A stretch of 64,000 nt of DNA from positions 34,072,836 to 34,136,835 of the forward strand of contig NC_088681.1 in the NCBI RefSeq assembly GCF_950023065.1, in the 5' to 3' direction. Under the pieces are notes generated by a model, which worked only from the letters and a program-made list of their open reading frames with translations, had not been told where the DNA came from and did not search any database. A program made the position numbers and the translations under genes. Below are positions 61,234 through 64,000 of the stretch, one piece after another (the first letter of the stretch is position 1; each line of letters starts with the position of its first letter). The DNA is from Planococcus citri. Taxonomy: Eukaryota; Arthropoda; Insecta; Hemiptera; Pseudococcidae.

Positions 61234-61943
61234 CTACACGCTATAAATGATATTGAAAACCACGTTCAGAGGCGCGTCGATGGTTTAATTTTTTAATAAA
61301 AACCTATAGCTGCACGTTTTAATGATGAAATATGTAATTTACTGCATACCATCGTTGCATGCATATTATTTAGGTAGATAATAGTTCGCAATGTAAAAAC
61401 AAACACACGACAGAAAACCTAAACGCTGGTTAGTTGTTCATAATAATATAGATACTCGAATACTTTACGCGCGAACGCAAACCTCGAAGAAATTAATTAA
61501 AAAAATTATTTTAAAAAAACCACTGGAAAAAACCAACTGCGTAGAATATAATAATAAATCGCGTGGTTTTAATACGTAAGAAAAAAACTCAACGAGGAAA
61601 AGCAAGTACGTCTATAAATCAAGAACAAAAAGAAAAGATGCTAAAGATTTGGAATTTTTGTACATCAGCGTGGCATAACTAACAAAGGACTCTGGCTGAT
61701 GTTAATTTTCAAATTATACGTAATGTAATATTAACAAAATAATATGATAAATCCACTCGATATTTGACGACACACTGCGGTACGCCTCGACACCGCAGTG
61801 GCAGTTCATCCTCCTCTTTTCTATTAATTCTGTTCGCCTTCTCGTTCAGCACGTACCCTATACCTTTACCTACGTTCGTTGCTCGAATTCGTATGTAACT
61901 TACACAATACGTAGTGTTGTTTTTTTCTTCTTTTTTTTTGTAG

Positions 61944-62003
61944 ATGATTGTGGAACAATCAGTGAACCAAAATCAGCGAATTCACGCCGGCGACTTCAAT
62001 ATT
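61944..62003 (+). other. Possible 60-nt cassette exon
   Basis: A very strong acceptor (TTCTTCTTTTTTTTTGTAG, ending 61943) precedes 60 nt open in phase 0, starting ATG and encoding MIVEQSVNQNQRIHAGDFNI. A weak donor GTAATA follows at 62004. Its phase is compatible with insertion between exons A and B. It would add 20 residues to a PH-domain loop, or supply an alternative start. There is no homology support; the pyrimidine tract may simply be T-rich sequence. Confidence 0.2.
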
Positions 62004-62285
62004 GTAATAATTCTTTTTTTTGAATCGCTTTTCGTGTTTTTTTCTACTTTTTCTTGCAATAGACGTATTTGCAGTGTGTTTGCTGTACAATTCATAAATG
62101 TCGCATTGGTTTTTTGGCTCTGTTATTTTGGGTTCTCTTCTTTGAATGTTTGCATGCGACAAATAACACTCTTTGTATTTGTTGCGTGCGCCATGTTCTT
62201 TTTTTTCTTTATGTTTTTTTTGTTCTTATTGTACAAAATCAGCGGTTTATTTATGGATGCTGTTTATTTTTATGTTTTTGTTTAG

Positions 62286-62392
62286 CTTTGCTTCGCAATA
62301 TCATATAGAAGAGAGAATCAAAGGCAGTACGAATTAAGAGCTAGTAATGAAGCTGATTGTCAACATTGGGTTGAAGCAATACGAGATGCAAG
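62286..62392 (+). CDS. RASGRF: RasGRF-like gene, internal exon B (second half of N-terminal PH domain)
   Basis: This second coding exon of the same gene is 107 nt. It starts in phase 0 after acceptor TTTTTATGTTTTTGTTTAG and ends after 35 codons plus 2 nt at donor GCAAG|GTTAGA. The peptide is LCFAISYRRENQRQYELRAS followed by NEADCQHWVEAIRDA. Joined to exon A it gives DKQ-LCFAISYRRENQ, matching the RasGRF order EKQ-xxFTVxFxHENQ and then the C-terminal PH helix with its near-invariant tryptophan (codon 62367-62369, HWVEAI). The split last codon (AG + N) would encode Ser if the next exon begins with T or C, as expected from the family's helix end ASY. The donor GTTAGA is weaker than consensus. 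No following exon is visible before 64000, so the next intron exceeds 1.6 kb. Confidence 0.8.
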
Positions 62393-64000
62393 GTTAGATT
62401 TTATTGAGAAAAAAATCTAGTTACCTATTTAGTAGTTTGAAAATTTAAAATAATCCCTAGGTATAAATTAGTACATATGTAGTCTTATGTATGAAAATAT
62501 GTATTCCTTTAATTTTGTCGAACCAATAGAGTCAGTGAGTGGTTGAGTCAATTCAAATTCAAATCAAGTTCACCGAATCAGTTTTGAGTAATAAGGCAAT
62601 GTAGACTTGATGCAATGATTGCTTCATAAGAGAGAGAGAAAGAAAAAGAGGATACGAAAAAAAAACTACTTACATATGTACTTCTAAATTCACCTCAGCT
62701 TAATCTTTTGAACTCGCTGGAAATTTTCCTCATGCATTAAAAAAATCGACATTCGACGTTCATGATTGACGGTTTCTATTTTGATATTGAAATTTATTCC
62801 ATACGGGACAAAATTGTCGACACTTTCTTCAAAGGTACCTCTATACTTACTTATTCGTGTCGTAAAATCGCAAATTTATTCGAATTTTCGCAGATTACAA
62901 ATATTTCAGTTTTATAATTTCTCAAACGTAGGAGGTTTCATTCAACTTTTTGCTACCCTCTACATACGTACACAAATATACATCGAATATTTCAAATTCG
63001 TGGGGAAAAATTGTACGGAATTTATTTTTAAAAAGGATCTCGAGTTATTCGAAGTTTATTTAAAAATCGAAATGTTGGTTCGCTTCTTTCATTCCGCTGC
63101 TGAAATTTTCAAATTATAAAAAAAATCGTGAAAATTCATTCTGAAAAATTTTATGATAAGTTAATGCCTTCCTAAGTATTAATTTTTCGGCAATTTTGAA
63201 ATTTTTCCCGAGTTGAAAAATGTTTAAGAAATATTCTCAAAAACAAAGTTATTTCACCAAAATCATTTTTTGGGGTTTTTTTGTTAAATTTTGAAAAGGC
63301 CTAATCTCATATTGAGAAAAAATATCCGTCAAAAGTGACGAACATGAATTGAAATTTAAAAACTGAGCCAATCGGTTTCAATTTAGCTCATTTTTTTAAT
63401 ACAAAGTTTAACCCATCCTCCCCTCCCTTTTAATTAAGAAAAACATATTTTTGTTGGTCCCTGATTCTCGCGATGAGAAACTCGAGGGGGGAGAGTATGA
63501 GAGATCATTGAAGGAATAAAATTTTGAAAATCCGAAAAATGTTTAAAAGAAAGTTCAACTTCTGAATTTGAAGCTACATATCATTTAAAATTTTGTATAA
63601 AACTGTGTGGGTATGATTAGAATTAGAGTTAGGTTGAAGTATTGTATTTTGAATGGAAACGAGAAATTTCAATGGAAAGAGACCCAAGCCGCAGTTTACC
63701 AGATTGAAATTTGGAAAGAAATGGCCCTGTTATAGGAAAATTTCATCCGTAATATGTACATAGGTACGTCTGGAAGCTTATTTCCTCAAATTTTGTATTT
63801 TTTGAGTACTTTATTTCGAAATGTTTACCTTTAAATAGAAGGGAGACGAAACAATTTCAAATCATCGAAAAAAGTAATATCAAAATATTGGTTTCGGGTG
63901 CACTGATTCGGATTCTGAAATTCATTTAATCACAAAATCGAAAGCGAGTCTTTCAGAGAAGAAACTAGGGCTTAAATTTCGTAAAATTCGATCAATTTTA
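62393..64000 (+). other. Start of the next intron
   Basis: The intron begins GTTAGA. It has a purine-rich run GAGAGAGAAAGAAAAAGAG at about 62631-62650 and AT-rich sequence with no recognisable exon. The frame open at 62766-63119 (117 codons) is rich in Phe, Ile, Leu and Tyr, matches nothing I know and is probably chance. Confidence 0.6.

Larger units (their letters stand above)
36158..62285 (+). other. 26.1-kb intron of the RasGRF-like gene
   Basis: The intron is bounded by GTAATT at 36158 and TTTAG ending at 62285. It interrupts the PH domain at a codon boundary. It contains no convincing nested gene: open frames stay below about 145 codons and none matches a family I know. The content is mostly repeats. 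It includes a foldback element, a tandem array, several copies of the dispersed repeat family, trinucleotide runs and one CpG-rich island. A CAG|GTAAGT juxtaposition near its midpoint could be a recursive splice site. Confidence 0.75.

Noticed and set aside
1..64000. CRISPR arrays, bacterial operons, rRNA or tRNA genes
   Set aside because: No direct-repeat/spacer pattern, ribosome-binding sites or tRNA box sequences were recognised; the window is eukaryotic intron. A covariance-model tRNA search would settle the last point.

Overview
This is an AT-rich eukaryotic window with no bacterial-style gene layout. Protein-coding content is almost nil. The only convincing gene is two short exons, 26 kb apart on the + strand, which join in phase to give most of a pleckstrin-homology (PH) domain. 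The closest family I recognise is RasGRF, the Ras-specific guanine-nucleotide releasing factors (RASGRF1/2). The window therefore lies in the 5' part of a very long arthropod gene and is mostly intron. The decayed LINE families, DNA-transposon remnants, low GC, and recurrent short words such as ACGAGTA and GTAGGTAC suggest an insect, perhaps a hemipteran such as a mealybug or scale insect. That placement is inference, not proof.

Layout. Bases 1-36028 are upstream intron (or 5' flank) packed with repeats. They hold a pogo/Tigger-type MITE (1090-1474), a decayed LINE reverse transcriptase (about 3103-4390), a candidate recursive splice site (9330/9331), an exact 95-bp tandem duplication (9440-9629), a LINE 3' end (about 14300-15152), a 549-bp inverted-repeat element carrying a CTCF-like site (15368-15916), a 34-bp minisatellite (about 16640-17180), a minus-strand LINE tail (21293-21712), an hAT-like element with an 8-bp target duplication (31256-31789), a decayed LINE (about 32160-32960) and an inverted cluster of ACGACAG words (33031-34083). 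Exon A is at 36029-36157. The 26.1-kb intron 36158-62285 follows, with a foldback element in a 9-bp duplication (37897-38706), a roughly 160-bp tandem array (38750-39410), an RFX/CRE-like motif pair (45424-45458), a second recursive-splice candidate (48652/48653) and a CpG-rich island (about 56220-56440). Exon B is at 62286-62392, and the rest is the next intron.

Across the whole window runs at least one abundant dispersed repeat family that I cannot name. Its signatures are CTGGAGGCTCCAAAATGACT, AAATTTCAGCTTTCTAGG and GAAATTTTTGCTGGTGATGT. It explains much of the apparently unique intron and most of the longer chance ORFs. The most interesting points are the putative ratchet-type splice sites in the giant introns, the foldback elements with clustered short motifs, and the undescribed dispersed repeats.
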